Of a stretch of DNA of 64,000 nucleotides, positions 55,230 through 64,000 are shown in pieces (the first letter of the stretch is position 1; every line of letters starts with the position of its first letter). The notes beneath the pieces were generated by a model. The model was not told the origin of the DNA. It did not search any database and saw only the letters and a list, made by a program, of their open reading frames with translations. Position numbers and translations under genes: made by a program. Source of the DNA: Erythrobacter sp. ANT-B3C2 (GTDB lineage Bacteria; Pseudomonadota; Alphaproteobacteria; Sphingomonadales; Sphingomonadaceae); contig LXQI01000006.1 in NCBI GenBank assembly GCA_001683845.1, positions 1-64,000 of the forward strand, read 5' to 3'.

Positions 55230-57989
55230 TCAGAAGCGGAACCGGACCCCGGCCGAAAAGACCGATTCCTCAAAACGGACTAACAGCGGGAAGATTTCGG
55301 GCTCGCTGGGTACCCCGTCTGGATAATTCACGCGAACGATATCTGATTTGAACGGATCACCGAGGATGTTGGTCCAATCGAAAAACACGGTGAAGCTGTC
55401 GGTGACATCGTAGCTGCTTGACCAGTCCAGCCTGGACACGGGATTGCCTCGGCCTTGGAGAGTGAAGAAACCGTCGCGCTCGGCGCGGTCCGCTTCGGGA
55501 AAACTGCTTCGGTGATTGTACGCAAGTCGGGCTGTGAGCCGATCATCCTCGTACATGCCGACCAGATTGTAGGTCCACCGCGAGACGTCGGAAATGGGCG
55601 TGCGGAGCGTTGCGGCATTGGGTGCCCCCGGGGTCGGAGTGCAGGGCGCATCCGGGGTAGCCGGGCAAAAGAATCCGAACTCAGCTTCCGCGTCGATGAA
55701 TGTGACGTTCGCTTGCGCTCCGAAGCGACTGAAGATGCCGGGAAGGAAGTCGAAAAAGCCGGTTATCTGCGCTTCAAGCCCCTCGATCCGCGCTTCTCGC
55801 GTGTTGATCGGGCCCGAGATCACGAGCGGCAGGCCCGTTTCAGGGTCAAGTTCGGGGAACTGGAAAGCTCTATTGGCGATGAAGCCCTGCATGTCGCGGC
55901 GGAATATCCCTACCGAAGCAAAGCCGGAGCGCGAGAAATAATATTCGATTCCCGCATCGTAATTGTCAGATTCGAGTGGCTGAAGGAAGGGATTGCCCCC
56001 TGAGCCGGTGCGTACGCAATCTGTGGCAGTTGGCACACAGGCTGGCGGCGGTCCGAGCCGCAGCGCAGGATTGAGTTGGTCAAAGCCCGGCCGCGTGCGA
56101 GTTTGCGTGTACGCCGCGCGCAAGTGCCACTCCGGGGTTAGCCGAATCCGCAAGTTGGCGTTGGGCAGCCAGTCGGTATAATTGTTTCGGTAATCAACGG
56201 GCTCGGGGCCCGTAGTCGTGAAGATTGTACCTTCGACGTTGCTTTCGGTGCGAACCACGCGGAGGCCAAGAGAACCATCAATCGATATGCCACCCCCGGT
56301 TTCGACAGCATAATTCACCTGCGCATAGCCCGCGTATGACCGCTCGGTAATGTCAAAGGTCCGGCCCGGATCGTTGGGCGGTCCATCGAGCGAGCCGTCT
56401 CCGGTGCGGTCGATGTTGAACTGGCGAAGCTCTCGCAGATTGTTCTGGACGCTGTCGAAGGTCGGGCCGAACCAGCTGACAGGGAAAGGCGCATTCTTGT
56501 CACCCCGGAACCCGCTGGGCTGGAGCACGTAATCGAGCGGGACCTCGCTGATCGATATCCCCCGGTCGCGCAGGTTCCAGTAAAACGCTCCCGCTCGAGC
56601 CGACGCGTTGCGATCAACGAAGCGAGCGCCCCACTGGATGCTGGAAAGAAAATCCATTTCGGTCGGTTCGTAAGTGAAGTCTAGGCGCGCCTGCCAGTCG
56701 TCGCCGCCTGCGGTCAGATAATCTTCGAAGAAGCCGCGATAATTGTAGATACCCGGATCGTCGGTATCGAGCCCGCGGACCTGGAAGGTGGGGCCGGATC
56801 CGCCCGGCGCGCCCGTAAACCAATCGACCGAATAATCCTTGCGATTAATTTCATAGTCGACGCTTTCGGTGCGCAGGTCAAACGTGCTGTCGGTGCGCGC
56901 GATATCTGCCGTGATCAGCAGCGGGCCGGCATCCCAACGCCCACCTGTTGCAAATTGATAAGTGTTGGTATCGCGGCTGGTTGCGCCCTGAAAGCCCCAA
57001 GTGTGATTGCCAGGGCAGCAACCGGTGGGAATGTTGACCGTGCCGCTGACGATCTGGTTGCCGTCGAGCACGATGTTCTCGTACGAGCCGCCGCCCCACA
57101 GGGGTTGCGCCCACATCCGATCGGTCGCGCGTTCGCGATATCCCTGCCACAGACCTTCCACATAGAACTCGAGATCGGGTGACGGACGCCACTGGATGGC
57201 GCCGTTAATCGAGGGCCGCCAGCGCTCCGCCTCGGCATACTGAATTTCCGGCCAGTCGGGCGAGCGCGCGCCTGCAAGGTCGGCGATGAAGAAGCCGTGC
57301 CGCCGTATCGAATCCCGGTAGTGCATGCGCGTGTAAGAGACGTTGAGCAATGCGCCAAACTCGCCATCGCCCACATCCCAGCGGTCGCTTACCAGCAGTT
57401 GGGCGTTGGGTTCCAGGTCGCGCGACTGATTGGGGTATACTCCCCATACCGAACCCGCGATTTCACCATCAGCGAAGTCGAACGGCCGCCGCGAGCGCAC
57501 GTTGATGAGGCCGGCAATGCCGGGTTCCACGAGGTCGGCTGTCGATGTCTTGAAGGCCTCGATCGCACTGATCCCACCGGCTGGGAAATCCTGCAGCGCC
57601 ACCGATCGAGTTTCAGCGGTGAAGATCTCGCGACCGTTATAGGTGGTCGTGTAATTAAAGCGGTCGAGCCCGCGCAAGAGCACGCGGTTGGCCTCACCAC
57701 CCCTGCGCTCGACCTGAATGCCGGGGATGCGGGCAGCCGTATCGGAAACGGCGATATCGGGGAGCTTGCCGATGTCTTCGGCGACAACCGCATCGACGAT
57801 TTGTTCGGAATTGCGGCGGATGTTCTGCGCCGACTCCAGCGATCGACGTAGCCCGGTTACAACGATAGAGTTGTCGGGATCTTCGGCAATGGCCTCACCC
57901 TCCGCCGCGCTCTGCGCCAGGGCCGCGCCGGAACCCGCAGACAGCACGATCAGCGAAGCCGTGCAGCGAATGAATGTTCCGAAACGCAT
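55230..57989 (-). CDS. TonB-dependent receptor
   Basis: 'DNSIVVTGLRRSLESAQNIRRNSEQIVDAVVAEDIGKLPDIAVSDTAARIPGIQVERRGGEANRVLLRGLDRFN' plug; C-terminal 'SVFSAGVRFRF'. Confidence 0.96.
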   Translation of the reverse strand: MRFGTFIRCTASLIVLSAGSGAALAQSAAEGEAIAEDPDNSIVVTGLRRSLESAQNIRRNSEQIVDAVVAEDIGKLPDIAVSDTAARIPGIQVERRGGEANRVLLRGLDRFNYTTTYNGREIFTAETRSVALQDFPAGGISAIEAFKTSTADLVEPGIAGLINVRSRRPFDFADGEIAGSVWGVYPNQSRDLEPNAQLLVSDRWDVGDGEFGALLNVSYTRMHYRDSIRRHGFFIADLAGARSPDWPEIQYAEAERWRPSINGAIQWRPSPDLEFYVEGLWQGYRERATDRMWAQPLWGGGSYENIVLDGNQIVSGTVNIPTGCCPGNHTWGFQGATSRDTNTYQFATGGRWDAGPLLITADIARTDSTFDLRTESVDYEINRKDYSVDWFTGAPGGSGPTFQVRGLDTDDPGIYNYRGFFEDYLTAGGDDWQARLDFTYEPTEMDFLSSIQWGARFVDRNASARAGAFYWNLRDRGISISEVPLDYVLQPSGFRGDKNAPFPVSWFGPTFDSVQNNLRELRQFNIDRTGDGSLDGPPNDPGRTFDITERSYAGYAQVNYAVETGGGISIDGSLGLRVVRTESNVEGTIFTTTGPEPVDYRNNYTDWLPNANLRIRLTPEWHLRAAYTQTRTRPGFDQLNPALRLGPPPACVPTATDCVRTGSGGNPFLQPLESDNYDAGIEYYFSRSGFASVGIFRRDMQGFIANRAFQFPELDPETGLPLVISGPINTREARIEGLEAQITGFFDFLPGIFSRFGAQANVTFIDAEAEFGFFCPATPDAPCTPTPGAPNAATLRTPISDVSRWTYNLVGMYEDDRLTARLAYNHRSSFPEADRAERDGFFTLQGRGNPVSRLDWSSSYDVTDSFTVFFDWTNILGDPFKSDIVRVNYPDGVPSEPEIFPLLVRFEESVFSAGVRFRF

Positions 57990-58462
57990 CTGTCGTCCCC
58001 CAATGCAAGCCCGCATTTTCGGGTCTTCATTTCCTGATAAACTCGCAGACCAGCCGCGAGCAAGTGATTTATCAGACTTATCCTATCCCAAGGCCCCACC
58101 ACTCGGCAAAGCTACAGTCTTGTTGTCGCCAGATCGGATTGCGCCGCACTGGCGGTTTCTTGTGAGCCGCCTGCATGGCAGCGGCGTCGAAATGAATTGC
58201 CAGTCCCGGGCAAAAGCGATTGAGAGAAATCCGCCCCGCCGGGTGAGGCGCACCTTATCGGGGCCGAGCCACCGAACCATTCCCACCTCGCCCCACCCCA
58301 CCGAGCCGTCGTCTCTCACGATCTTGACATACAGCCCCCGCGCGGAATGGAATGTCTCATTTCACTTCATTTTCATGGAGCCTGTGACCTCGACAACGCG
58401 CATCTGCACTTTTATACGATAAATCGACCGCCGAAGGCGGACGCTGCTTTCCGGGACAATTA

Positions 58463-59338
58463 ATGATCTGGCATCAAGGCTTTATCGCGGTCGATTGGGG
58501 GACCACCAATCGCCGGGCCTACCGGGTCGAGCAAGATAGAAATGTGGACACTTTCGCCGACGATCTGGGTATACTGTCGGTACCAGCGGGCGGTTTCCCA
58601 AGTGCGGTTGAGGAAATCCGCAGCAAGCTCGGCGATCTGCCAATGCTGCTGGCCGGAATGGTCGGCTCTGACCGCGGCTGGCGCGAAGCGCCCTATGTCG
58701 AGTGTCCGGCCGGGCCGGCTGAACTGGCCGACCAGATCCTGTGGGTTGACTCGCGCACCGGTATTGTCCCCGGAGTTCGCCAGCGCGGCCAGTTTGGACC
58801 CGACGTTATGCGCGGCGAGGAAGTTCAGCTGATCGGCGGTGTGGCCGCCGGGTTTATCGCGCCTGACGCGCTGATTTGCCACCCGGGAACCCATGCGAAA
58901 TGGGTGGAGATGCAGTCAGGTCGGATTGCTCGGTTTCGGACCATGATGACCGGCGAAATGTTCGCCCTGCTACGCGAGCACAGCATCCTTGCCGAGGCCC
59001 TTGCAGGTGCCGCAGCAGCAGGTGCGGAGTTCGACGCTGGCGCAGCAGAAGCACTGGCTGGAGAGCCGCTGCTTTCCGCCCTGTTCCGCATTCGTGCTCG
59101 CGGGCTGCTCGAAGGTCGCAGCGGGGATGGCAGCTCGCGCGCCAGCGGCATCCTCATCGGCAGCGAGATTGCGGCGGCTCTGCGCGAGTTTTCGTCCAAG
59201 CCTGTAGCAGTGATGGGACGTACGGACCTGTGCGAACTCTACTCGCGCGCCTTGCACCTGGCAGGCCGCGGCAGCTCCAGCACTGACGGCCGTGAGGCCT
59301 TCCTGGCCGGAATAGCGGTGTTGACGAGGAACCTGTGA
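58463..59338 (+). CDS. dgoK: 2-dehydro-3-deoxygalactonokinase
   Basis: 'FIAVDWGTTNRRAYRVE', 'LAGMVGSDRGWREAPYVECPAG', 'GTHAKWVEMQSGRIARFRTMMTGEMFALLREHSIL'. Confidence 0.95.
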   Translation: MIWHQGFIAVDWGTTNRRAYRVEQDRNVDTFADDLGILSVPAGGFPSAVEEIRSKLGDLPMLLAGMVGSDRGWREAPYVECPAGPAELADQILWVDSRTGIVPGVRQRGQFGPDVMRGEEVQLIGGVAAGFIAPDALICHPGTHAKWVEMQSGRIARFRTMMTGEMFALLREHSILAEALAGAAAAGAEFDAGAAEALAGEPLLSALFRIRARGLLEGRSGDGSSRASGILIGSEIAAALREFSSKPVAVMGRTDLCELYSRALHLAGRGSSSTDGREAFLAGIAVLTRNL

Positions 59339-59964
59339 TGGAAGCATTGGCTGAATTTCAGCGGCATTTCGCAGCCTGCCCGCTAATTGCAATCCTCCGC
59401 GGCCTCACTCCGGACGATGCAGTGGACATTGGGGAGGCTTTGATCGACGGCGGGATCCGGATTATCGAGATCCCGCTTAACTCACCCGATCCCTTCGGCT
59501 CGATAGCAAGGCTGAGCGCTGCACTGGGCGAACGAGCCTCGATCGGCGCCGGAACGGTCCTTGACCCGGCGCAGGTAGCGCGGGTTGCGCAGGCCGGTGG
59601 CGGGATTATCGTCTCTCCCAATGCCAACCCCATGGTCGTCGGCCAGACGGTCGCGGCCGGGCTGGTTTCAGTACCGGGCTACTTCAGCCCGACGGAAGCC
59701 TTTGCCGCACTGGCCGCGGGCGCGCATGCGCTGAAACTGTTCCCGGCCGAGGCCGCGGGACCGTCGGTAGTCAAGGCGCAGCGCGCGGTGCTTCCGCCCG
59801 AAGTGCCCCTCATCGTGGTGGGCGGTGTAACCCCTGATCTCCTCTCCGGCTATTTGAAGGCCGGGGCGAGCGGCTTCGGCCTCGGGGGCGGGCTTTACCG
59901 CCCTGGCGACAGCGCAGATGACGTCCGCCGCCGCGCGCAGACTTTCGTGGCCGCCCTCGCATGA
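59335..59964 (+). CDS. dgoA: 2-dehydro-3-deoxy-6-phosphogalactonate aldolase
   Basis: 'PLIAILRGLTPDDAVDIGEALIDGGIRIIEIPLNSPDPFGSIARLS', 'IGAGTVLDPAQVARVAQAGGGIIVSPNANP', 'LKLFPAEAAGP'. Confidence 0.95.
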   Translation: MMEALAEFQRHFAACPLIAILRGLTPDDAVDIGEALIDGGIRIIEIPLNSPDPFGSIARLSAALGERASIGAGTVLDPAQVARVAQAGGGIIVSPNANPMVVGQTVAAGLVSVPGYFSPTEAFAALAAGAHALKLFPAEAAGPSVVKAQRAVLPPEVPLIVVGGVTPDLLSGYLKAGASGFGLGGGLYRPGDSADDVRRRAQTFVAALA

Positions 59965-60803
59965 CGATCCGCATCGCACTTGTGGGGTTCTGCAATATCG
60001 CGCGTGAGCATCGTCCTGCTATCAGCACCGACCAGCGCTATTGCCTTTCCGCATTTATAACGCGTGGTGGCGATCCAAGAACGGGCGTCCTGTACTTCGA
60101 AGATGTGGCGGCGATGCTTGCGGCGAGGCCCAGAGAATTGGACGCTATCGCACTTTGCGCGCTTCCCGCGGTCCGATATTCGATTTCATGCGAGGCGATA
60201 GCGGCAGGTTTGGGCGTTCTGCTCGAAAAGCCGACCAGAGTGACGCTGGGCGAGATCCACGAGATCGAGCGACTGGCGCGCACTGCGGACACGCCGCTTT
60301 ATACCGCCTGGCGTTCACGGCATGCTCCCGGCTTCGCGAAAGCGGCTCTGGCACTGGCCGGACGAGAGATAAGCAGTGTGCAGATCGCCTGGCTGGAGGA
60401 CGTGCGGAAATGGCATTCGGGCCAGCAGTGGATCTGGCAGGCAGGAGGGTTCGGGGTCTTCGATCTTGGTATCGACGCGTTGTCGATCGTCAGCCAAATC
60501 CTTCCGTGTCCTCTCCTAATCGACAAAGCACGCCGCTGGCGAGCGACCGGCGGCGAGCAATGGTCGATCGGGGTGACCACGTCATCGGGCACCAAGGTGG
60601 ATCTTCAAAGGGGTGGTGAACGGCTGAGCATCCATGGTGAACCGCAGGTGCTTCCGATGCGGAGGGGCTATCCGTCCATCTACAACCATTCCTCGGCCAA
60701 ACAGCGCGACCGCTTGGTCGATGTCGATTCGGAACCCTTGTGCATTGCGGCGGATGCATTTCCGTGCGGTCACCGCGAAACCGTCGGAGCATTCGTCGAA
60801 TGA
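59961..60803 (+). CDS. Gfo/Idh/MocA family oxidoreductase, probable D-galactose 1-dehydrogenase
   Basis: 'IRIALVGFCNIAREHRPAIS', 'GLGVLLEKPTRVTLGEIHEIERLA', 'VFDLGIDALSIV'; operonic with dgoK/dgoA. Confidence 0.88.
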   Translation: MTIRIALVGFCNIAREHRPAISTDQRYCLSAFITRGGDPRTGVLYFEDVAAMLAARPRELDAIALCALPAVRYSISCEAIAAGLGVLLEKPTRVTLGEIHEIERLARTADTPLYTAWRSRHAPGFAKAALALAGREISSVQIAWLEDVRKWHSGQQWIWQAGGFGVFDLGIDALSIVSQILPCPLLIDKARRWRATGGEQWSIGVTTSSGTKVDLQRGGERLSIHGEPQVLPMRRGYPSIYNHSSAKQRDRLVDVDSEPLCIAADAFPCGHRETVGAFVE

Positions 60804-61546
60804 GCGAGGGCACAGGAGCTACCATGAGGAAACCTGCTGCCGAGGCGAGCAGCCGCGATGGGCGCAATCTCACTTATGGGATGCTCGACCGGATCGGGCG
60901 AGCGATCGTCACCGGCGTCTATGATGATAAGCCCTTCCCGACCGAGGCCTATCTCGCCACCGAATCCGGGGTCAGTCGCTCGGTTGTTCGTGAGGCGGTC
61001 AAGATGCTTGGGGCCAAGGGATTGCTGACCGCGCGTCCTCGCAAAGGCACGATGATCCGGGCCGCCCGCTACTGGAACCTGTTCGATCCTGACGTGCTGC
61101 GATGGGTCCTTGAACGCAAGTTTTCGCTCGAATTGCTGCGCCACTTCACTGAATTGCGCATCGCGATCGAGCCGGCTGGCGCCTCGCTCGCCGCGCGTAC
61201 ACACGATGAGGATGAGCTTGCCCTGATCTCAACCGGCTACGCGCGGATGGTCGCTGCCGAAGCTGGCGCCGATGATCCGCTCAACGCCGACATTGCCTTC
61301 CATGTCGCCATTCTGGAAGCCAGCGGTAATCCCTTCTACCGGCAGTTCCGCGATCTTGTCGAAACTGCCCTGCGCACCTCGATCCGCTTCACAAATCGCT
61401 TTAAAGGCAGGACTGCAGACCTCGAGCAGCACCGCGAGGTGCTTGAAGCGATCAAGCGCCGCGATGCCGCGGGGGCCGGCACGGCGATGGCTGCGCTGAT
61501 TGTCGATGTCCAGGCGCTTATCGCTGCCGCAGAACAGGGAAGCTGA
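60800..61546 (+). CDS. GntR/FadR-family transcriptional regulator
   Basis: 'FPTEAYLATESGVSRSVVREAVKMLGAKGLLTARPRKGTMIRAARYWNLFDPDVLRW' wHTH plus FCD domain. Confidence 0.95.
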   Translation: MSEGTGATMRKPAAEASSRDGRNLTYGMLDRIGRAIVTGVYDDKPFPTEAYLATESGVSRSVVREAVKMLGAKGLLTARPRKGTMIRAARYWNLFDPDVLRWVLERKFSLELLRHFTELRIAIEPAGASLAARTHDEDELALISTGYARMVAAEAGADDPLNADIAFHVAILEASGNPFYRQFRDLVETALRTSIRFTNRFKGRTADLEQHREVLEAIKRRDAAGAGTAMAALIVDVQALIAAAEQGS

Positions 61547-61548
61547 CG

Positions 61549-61720
61549 TGGAATATATCGCGGATAGGGCAGCCGTTCTGGGCAAGGGCCCAGCCTTCGA
61601 TCGAACGCAGACAAGCGCTCTGCTGGTTCGACATCGTCCCGGGTAAGCTCTTCTGCTTCGCTTCCAATTACACCGAAGTGGTCCACTTGGAGCAGACGTC
61701 TGGTCCACTTGGAGCAGACG
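61549..61720 (+). pseudogene. SMP-30/gluconolactonase-family pseudogene (5' fragment, frameshifted); endpoints approximate
   Basis: 'EYIADRAAVLGKGPAFDRTQTSAL' in one frame, 'WFDIVPGKLFCFAS' in another; no further homologous sequence. Confidence 0.75.
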
Positions 61721-61721
61721 T
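61679..61721. repeat. Two tandem copies (21 nt each, 22-bp period) of TGGTCCACTTGGAGCAGACGT
   Basis: Identical copies at 61679-61699 and 61701-61721 read directly. Confidence 0.95.
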
Positions 61722-61955
61722 TGTTTCCAATCGTACTCCATGCGGGCGGCAGCTTCTTCGGTTAGAGTCTAAGCGGGCTGGTGACAATCTCATCCGATTC
61801 CATCATGTCGCCGCTCGTCCACCTTGTATCTGCTTAGCCGGTGAACCGCTTCTGCGAAGGGAGGGGTCGACCGCACTGGGCGACTCTGGGCGGGAACCAT
61901 GAACCGCACCGAAGCAAGTGCCAGAAAAAATGCGGCCAGTCGTCTGCCGCACCGC

Positions 61956-63260
61956 TTAGAGCATCTGCGACAGCAATTCATTAACTCGCCGCTCGGCGTC
62001 TTCCAGCGCCGTGTCGACCGGCTTCAGGCCCGTCACCGCAGCTTCGATCTCCTCGGCGAGCAAACCCTGGATAGCCGATTGTCTCTGCACATATGCTGGC
62101 AACTGCCCGCCCGTCGCCGCCATCGCCGCGATGTCGCCGCGATGCGGGAGCGCCTCAAACTGCGGCAGGTCGAGTACCGACTTGAACGCGGGCAGATGCC
62201 CGGTGCGGGTCCAGTCGTAATTGCGTTCAGCCAGAAAACCGAGAAAACGCGAGATGGCGCGGAGCTCGGGATCCGACCGCTTGCGCTTGGGCATGATCCA
62301 AGCGTGACCATCCACGAAAGCGGCGGGGCGGCCATACAGCGACGGGTAGGGCATGACAGCGTAGGAATTATAGAGCGGCCTTCCGGGGGTCCGGGCCTCT
62401 TCCTCATATGGTCCGATCATCCAGGTGCCGACCGGGAAGATCCCCCCCTCGCCATTGGTAAACGCCTGCGTGGCGGCGGAAAAGTCCTGGCTGCGTGTGG
62501 TGAGCCCATCAGCATGAATCGTGCGCAAGAGTTTGACAATTTCGCGCGCCCGGGGCGTGTTGATCCGGATGGTCCGGGCGTCGGGAAAGATCTGCGCATC
62601 CTGCGCCAGCAAGTAAGTATAGAGATTGCGGACATGCGTGGCCGGGTCGTTGACCTGCGCCTGGATCAAATAGGGCTTGCCGGTCGCTGCACGGAAGTGC
62701 CTGGCATGATCGAGGAGTTGTTCGGGCGATTCCGGGAGAATCGGCCGGCCCTCGCGCATCAGGCCCGCCTCCGCCATCAATGCGGTGTTGATATGGAACA
62801 GGCCCCCGACCGTGTCCCACGGCATGGCATAGATTTGGCCGTCCTTGATCACCCCCGCGCGGCCAGCGGCGGTGAAATCCTCGGCCGTGATCCCCGCCTG
62901 CGCCAGCAAACCGTCCATGGGATCCAGCAGCCCCCGGGCCTGATAATCGGAAATGACCGACTGATGCATGGTCACCAGGTCGGGCGGATCGCCAGCGGCG
63001 AATTGGGCCGAAAGCTGCGGATAGCCAGGCCAGGCAACGACGTTGATCTTAACCCGCACGTCGGGGTTTGCGGCCTCGAATGCGTTAATCATCGTCATCA
63101 AGATACCGCACTCGCTCTCCGCCGTGGCAACGTCGGTGGAAGTGCCATACACCGCGCCGCATTCGCCGAAAAAGCGCTGCACCACGATGGTCGTGCGGTC
63201 GTCGGTCTGGAGGCAGCCGGAAAGCAGCAAGGCTGCGAGCATGATCATCGCGCGCCTCAT
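61956..63260 (-). CDS. Extracellular solute-binding protein (family 1), sugar ABC transporter lipoprotein
   Basis: Lipobox 'AALLLSGC'; 'FEAANPDVRVKINVVAWPGYPQLSAQFAAGDPPDLVTMHQS', 'PVGTWMIGPY'. Confidence 0.93.
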   Translation of the reverse strand: MRRAMIMLAALLLSGCLQTDDRTTIVVQRFFGECGAVYGTSTDVATAESECGILMTMINAFEAANPDVRVKINVVAWPGYPQLSAQFAAGDPPDLVTMHQSVISDYQARGLLDPMDGLLAQAGITAEDFTAAGRAGVIKDGQIYAMPWDTVGGLFHINTALMAEAGLMREGRPILPESPEQLLDHARHFRAATGKPYLIQAQVNDPATHVRNLYTYLLAQDAQIFPDARTIRINTPRAREIVKLLRTIHADGLTTRSQDFSAATQAFTNGEGGIFPVGTWMIGPYEEEARTPGRPLYNSYAVMPYPSLYGRPAAFVDGHAWIMPKRKRSDPELRAISRFLGFLAERNYDWTRTGHLPAFKSVLDLPQFEALPHRGDIAAMAATGGQLPAYVQRQSAIQGLLAEEIEAAVTGLKPVDTALEDAERRVNELLSQML

Positions 63261-63997
63261 CGCACTGCGGCCCCCGCCATCGCGCGCACGATCTGCTTCT
63301 GGAACAGCACATACACGACCAGGATCGGGATAGAGGCGAACACGGCCTGCGCCATCAGGAAGCCCAGCCCGCTGGTTTGCGCGTAATTCATCTGCGAGGA
63401 AGCTAGCCCCACCGTCAGGGTGAAACGATCACTGGTAGTCGCCGAGATCAACGGCCACCAATAATCGTTCCACGAGCCGAGGAAGGTGAACACGCCGAGG
63501 GTTGCCTGCGCTGGGAGGGTGAGCGGCAACAGCACTTTCCAGAACAGCGTGAATCTTGACGCACCGTCGAGCATTGCTGCCTCATCCAGCTCTACCGGAA
63601 TGGCGCGAAAATACTGCGTCATGAAGAACACCCCGAACGGCGCGACCAGCCCCGGTAGCATCAGACCGGGGTATGAATTGTGAAGTCCGAGTTGGGCGAA
63701 CAGTTGATGGCGGGGCAGGATCACCGCCTGCTCCGGAATGGCAAGCCCGATCAGCACCAGCGCCAACAACGTTCTGCGAAACGGGAATTGCAAACGAGCG
63801 AAGCCATAGCCCGCGAGCGAGCACAGGATCAGCACCCCCGCGGTCGTGCCGAGTGACACGATAAGGCTGTTTAGAAGCCAGCGCGGAACCAGCGAGGCGG
63901 CGAGGATCGCATGGTAGTTCTCCAGCGTATAGGGCGGGGAGAAGGCTGCCGCACTGTCGCGCATCAGTTCCGAATTGCTCTTCAGCGAAAGGAGCAA
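63257..63997 (-). CDS. Carbohydrate ABC transporter permease (MalG-like), truncated at the right edge
   Basis: 'YTLENYHAIL...WLLNSLIVSLGTTAGVLILCSLAGYGFARLQFPFRRTLLAL', 'EAAMLDGASRFTLFWKVLLPLTLPAQATLGVFTFLGSWNDYWWPLI'. Confidence 0.95.
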   Translation of the reverse strand: MLLSLKSNSELMRDSAAAFSPPYTLENYHAILAASLVPRWLLNSLIVSLGTTAGVLILCSLAGYGFARLQFPFRRTLLALVLIGLAIPEQAVILPRHQLFAQLGLHNSYPGLMLPGLVAPFGVFFMTQYFRAIPVELDEAAMLDGASRFTLFWKVLLPLTLPAQATLGVFTFLGSWNDYWWPLISATTSDRFTLTVGLASSQMNYAQTSGLGFLMAQAVFASIPILVVYVLFQKQIVRAMAGAAVR

Positions 63998-64000
63998 GGT

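Noticed and set aside
1-64000. CRISPR arrays, rRNA or tRNA genes, prophage
   Set aside because: No regularly spaced repeats, no recognisable structural RNA and no phage structural genes were seen by eye; a tRNAscan/Infernal run would be needed to exclude small RNAs.

Overview
This 64 kb window comes from a GC-rich alphaproteobacterial genome and looks sphingomonad-like from its gene content. All calls are by-eye reading of the supplied ORFs and sequence; no searches were run. Main blocks: (1) 1.5-13.5 kb, a nearly complete type II secretion system (gspD,C,I,H,G reverse; gspL,M,E,F forward; gspN reverse; gspJ,K forward) with an embedded periplasmic-binding/LppC-like gene. (2) 13.5-25.5 kb, an accessory region with a lipoprotein, a DUF4331 protein, a TonB-like protein, a DUF4394 autotransporter, a prepilin peptidase, a decayed IS3 element, a three-gene 'mini-T2SS' operon (MshEN-GspF fusion, GspL/GspM-like fusion, GspC-like protein), a DUF4331 pseudogene and an ECF sigma/anti-sigma pair. 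(3) 25.5-30 kb, a pseudogene graveyard with a glpD remnant carrying an internal micro-inversion and a three-gene RND efflux operon ruined by a frameshift and a large deletion. (4) 30-46 kb, mostly ordinary metabolic and transport genes. (5) 46-51 kb, decayed dgcN/dgcA, then a stand-alone A-T-TE NRPS-like gene with a small partner gene. (6) 51-64 kb, a glycan/galactose utilisation locus (two GH43, a tryptophan-halogenase-family protein, TonB receptor, De Ley-Doudoroff genes, sugar ABC transporter) with a broken SMP-30 lactonase gene. The best candidate for an undescribed system is the ATPase-less, secretin-less mini-T2SS operon at 20.6-23.4 kb.
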